NCBI GenBank assembly: GCA_003235785.1
Contig: QJYE01000033.1
Span: forward strand, 1 to 7,994
Origin: Nitrospirota bacterium
GTDB taxonomy: Bacteria > Nitrospirota > Nitrospiria > Nitrospirales > UBA8639
Length of the DNA stretch: 7,994 bases
Reading direction: 5' to 3'
The notes below the pieces were generated by a model. That model saw nothing but the letters and a program-made list of their open reading frames with translations. It was not told the DNA's origin and searched no databases. Positions 6,158 through 7,994 of the stretch are shown here, piece by piece. Position numbers and translations under genes: made by a program. Numbering within the stretch: the stretch's first letter is position 1; every line of letters begins with the position of its first letter.

Positions 6158-6323
6158 CTAGAGAGATTAAAATTAAGCTGGACTTTACTCCTAGGCTGGT
6201 AGTCGAAGCTAGTTGTGGAAGGGTTCAAAGGAATTTTTCAATTCGAGAAAATAGGGGATGAGTCAGATGTTTGGAATTTCGGTAACCCAGGACCTCGATT
6301 ATCCTGAACAGGGCCCTCTACTG

Positions 6324-6352
6324 TTGACAGGATTTGTCCCTCATGCTACTTT
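6324..6352 (+). promoter_or_regulatory. Sigma70-type promoter for atpHA
   Basis: A perfect -35 TTGACA (6324-6329) is separated by 17 bases from the -10 box TACTTT (6347-6352), which has the extended TG dinucleotide at 6344-6345. Transcription would start near 6359-6360, leaving a leader of about 50 bases before the atpH GTG. The -35 box overlaps the right half of an imperfect inverted repeat, TGAACAG (6305-6311) and CTGTTGA (6321-6327), which could be an operator, though no regulator is indicated. I found no equally good promoter for the divergent minus-strand gene. Confidence 0.65.
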
Positions 6353-6412
6353 CACCCGCTTTATACACGCCCCATTTAAATCAAAACGGGCTGCCAGGAT
6401 TCTCTGTAAATC

Positions 6413-6952
6413 GTGAACCAAAGTATGATCGGGCGTCGATATGCCTCGGCGCTTTTCCAATTGCTCGATGAATCGGGCATCGAATCCGCACGAAATGCCT
6501 TAGGGGCTCTAACCCAAGGCTTGGAAAATACCCCTGCCCTGAAACATGTGTTGGCTTCACCCGTCTTTACATTCGAAGAAAAACAAGCGGTGCTAGAGGA
6601 ATTATGCCAGCGTATGCAGGCTCCTCCGGTGATGCGGGATTTTTTGAATCAGCTCTTGAAAAATAATCGGGCGGTGTTCCTTCCTGAAATTTCCCAGGCA
6701 TTTGCAACATTGGCCGATCAGCAAAAGGGGATTCAAAAAGCCCGGGTCAGTTCCGCAAAAGCTCTTGATGGCACCGAACAAGATCAGGTGAAACGAGAAC
6801 TCACCCAAAAAATTGGGCAGAAGGTGGAAGTTGTGTTTGACGTTGACCCGCATCTCATTGCCGGGTTGAAAATATATATTGGCAGCCAAGTTTTTGATAA
6901 TACCGTGCTGGGACGCTTAGCCGGCATGCAGGATCAGTTGACGAAGGGGTAA
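6413..6952 (+). CDS. atpH: F-type ATP synthase delta subunit (OSCP)
   Basis: The delta subunit sits on top of the F1 alpha3-beta3 head and joins it to the peripheral stalk b subunits at the inner membrane. The 179-residue length is typical. The N-terminal helical domain opens with IGRRYASALF (6-15); the central signature FLNQLLKNNRAVFLPEI lies at 77-93; the C-terminal domain has the family's DPHLIAGLKIYIGSQVFDNTVLGRL at about 145-169, where residues from GL to the end of that run match the usual G-x-x-I-x-G-x-x-x-D-x-S/T pattern. The start is a GTG, with a weak AGGA 13 bases upstream; an ATG at 6425 is a possible alternative giving four fewer residues. It is the first gene of a unit with atpA, three bases apart, behind a good promoter. 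No b-subunit gene precedes it, unlike the common operon order. Confidence 0.94.
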   Translation: MNQSMIGRRYASALFQLLDESGIESARNALGALTQGLENTPALKHVLASPVFTFEEKQAVLEELCQRMQAPPVMRDFLNQLLKNNRAVFLPEISQAFATLADQQKGIQKARVSSAKALDGTEQDQVKRELTQKIGQKVEVVFDVDPHLIAGLKIYIGSQVFDNTVLGRLAGMQDQLTKG

Positions 6953-6955
6953 TCC

Positions 6956-7994
6956 ATGCAGATCAAAGCAGAAGAAATTAGCTCCATCATCAAGGAAAAA
7001 ATTAAAGGTTTTGAGCAGCGGGTCGACGTCAAGGAAATGGGCTATGTCATCCAAGTAGGTGACAATATTGCCAAAGTCTATGGACTGGAAGGCGCCATGG
7101 CTGGGGAATTGTTGGAATTTCCGGGCGGTGTCTTTGGCGTGGCTCTAAATCTTGAAGAAGATAGTGTGGGTGTCGTGTTGCTCGGGGAAGACGTCGGCAT
7201 TCGTGAGGGCGATCCTGTCAAGCGTACCGGGCGTATCGCGGAGGTGCCGGTGGGCGAGGCCCTTGTGGGTCGAGTGGTTGATGCGATCGGGATGCCCATT
7301 GATGGAAAAGGCCCCATCAATTCCACGGAAACCCGCCTGATTGAAATCAGGGCACCTGGTGTGGTGGATCGACAATCAGTCGGCGAGCCCTTGCAAACAG
7401 GCTTGAAAGCTATTGATGCGATGATTCCTGTCGGTCGAGGCCAACGGGAACTGATCATCGGTGATCGTCAAACTGGGAAAACGGCGATTGCGGTCGATAC
7501 GATTATCAATCAAAAAGGCTTGGATGTGTATTGTTTTTATGTGGCGATTGGGCAAAAACGTTCGACCGTCGCGCGCGTCGTCAAAACATTAGAAGATCAT
7601 GGGGCCATGGAGTACACGACTGTGGTGTCCGCTACGGCCAGTGATTCAGCTTCGCTGCAATTTTTTGCACCCTATGCCGGTGTCACCATGGCCGAATATT
7701 TCCGTGATAGCGGCAAGCATGCGCTCATTGTGTATGACGATTTATCAAAACATGCAACTGCGTATAGGCAGCTTTCTCTCCTTCTTCGGCGGCCGCCAGG
7801 GCGTGAAGCCTATCCGGGCGATGTGTTCTTTTTGCATTCTCGATTGTTAGAGCGAGCGGCGAAGATGAGCGATGAAAAAGGGGCTGGCAGCTTGACGGCC
7901 TTGCCGATTATTGAAACGCAAGCGGGTGACGTCTCTGCCTATATTCCTACGAATGTGATTTCTATTACGGATGGGCAGATTTATCTTGCCGCCG
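6956..7994 (+). CDS. atpA: F-type ATP synthase alpha subunit, 5' part
   Basis: The alpha subunit forms the non-catalytic nucleotide sites of the F1 head and pairs with beta in ATP synthesis. The frame is open from ATG 6956 to the window edge, giving 346 residues of an expected 500 or so. Visible are the N-terminal stalk-binding helix (1-20), the beta-barrel domain (about 25-95), the Walker A motif GDRQTGKT (169-176), IGQKRSTVARV (198-208), the Walker B region LIVYDD (257-262) followed by LSKHATAYRQ, RRPPGREAYPGDVF (278-291) and VISITDGQI (334-342). The ribosome binding site AAGGGG (6944-6949) lies six bases before the start, within the end of atpH. The gamma, beta and epsilon genes probably follow beyond the edge; that is inference. 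Confidence 0.98.
   Translation, partial: MQIKAEEISSIIKEKIKGFEQRVDVKEMGYVIQVGDNIAKVYGLEGAMAGELLEFPGGVFGVALNLEEDSVGVVLLGEDVGIREGDPVKRTGRIAEVPVGEALVGRVVDAIGMPIDGKGPINSTETRLIEIRAPGVVDRQSVGEPLQTGLKAIDAMIPVGRGQRELIIGDRQTGKTAIAVDTIINQKGLDVYCFYVAIGQKRSTVARVVKTLEDHGAMEYTTVVSATASDSASLQFFAPYAGVTMAEYFRDSGKHALIVYDDLSKHATAYRQLSLLLRRPPGREAYPGDVFFLHSRLLERAAKMSDEKGAGSLTALPIIETQAGDVSAYIPTNVISITDGQIYLAA

Noticed and set aside
6145..6228. Longer start (ATG at 6228) for the secreted protein
   Set aside because: It would place 28 polar residues ahead of a clear signal peptide and has no matching ribosome binding site advantage.
6361..6369. TTATACACG as a DnaA box
   Set aside because: It is a single near-match with one mismatch to TTATNCACA, with no cluster of similar sites or AT-rich unwinding region, so it does not mark an origin.
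7078..7458. 126-codon minus-strand frame in atpA
   Set aside because: It is antisense to a highly conserved ATP synthase alpha coding region, and low-complexity Ser/Thr/Pro content is typical of shadow frames.

Overview
The window reads as a stretch of ordinary bacterial chromosome of moderate GC content. It holds a chromosome-partitioning locus, a pair of cytoskeletal bactofilin genes, a tRNA-modification gene, one unrecognised secreted-protein gene, and the start of an F1 ATP synthase operon. Gene density, Sec-type export and the families present point to a Gram-negative-type bacterium. Layout and protein style remind me of Nitrospirota (Nitrospira-like nitrite oxidisers), but that is an impression from memory; nothing here proves it.

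Layout. Positions 1-497: 3' part of rsmG (16S rRNA methyltransferase), cut by the left edge. Positions 498-976: a 479-base non-coding stretch with a nested inverted-repeat element (about 546-769) and a perfect 16-base parS palindrome (834-849). Positions 977-2579: parA and parB, overlapping by 23 bases. Positions 2737-3213 and 3313-3786: two tandem, diverged bactofilin genes. Positions 3783-4943: mnmA, overlapping the second bactofilin by four bases. Positions 4944-5241: non-coding, with one good hairpin. Positions 5242-6144, minus strand: a 300-residue protein with a signal peptide and no family I recognise. Positions 6145-6412: divergent intergenic region with a near-consensus sigma70-type promoter facing right. 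Positions 6413-6952: atpH. Positions 6956 to the right edge: atpA, incomplete.

How the genes fit together. rsmG-parS-parA-parB is the classic arrangement near bacterial replication origins; ParB loads at parS and ParA moves or positions the complex. The two bactofilins directly downstream are the most suggestive neighbourhood in the window, because in Myxococcus xanthus bactofilin polymers are known to organise the ParABS machinery. A similar scaffold role here is an inference from proximity. mnmA appears translationally coupled to the second bactofilin gene. atpH-atpA begins a separate unit: the F1 delta and alpha genes are not directly preceded by the membrane-sector genes, so Fo genes must lie elsewhere if present.

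I found no transposase, CRISPR array, tRNA or rRNA gene, and no clear undescribed system. The best leads are the ParABS-bactofilin linkage, the unrecognised secreted protein, and the repeat element next to parS.
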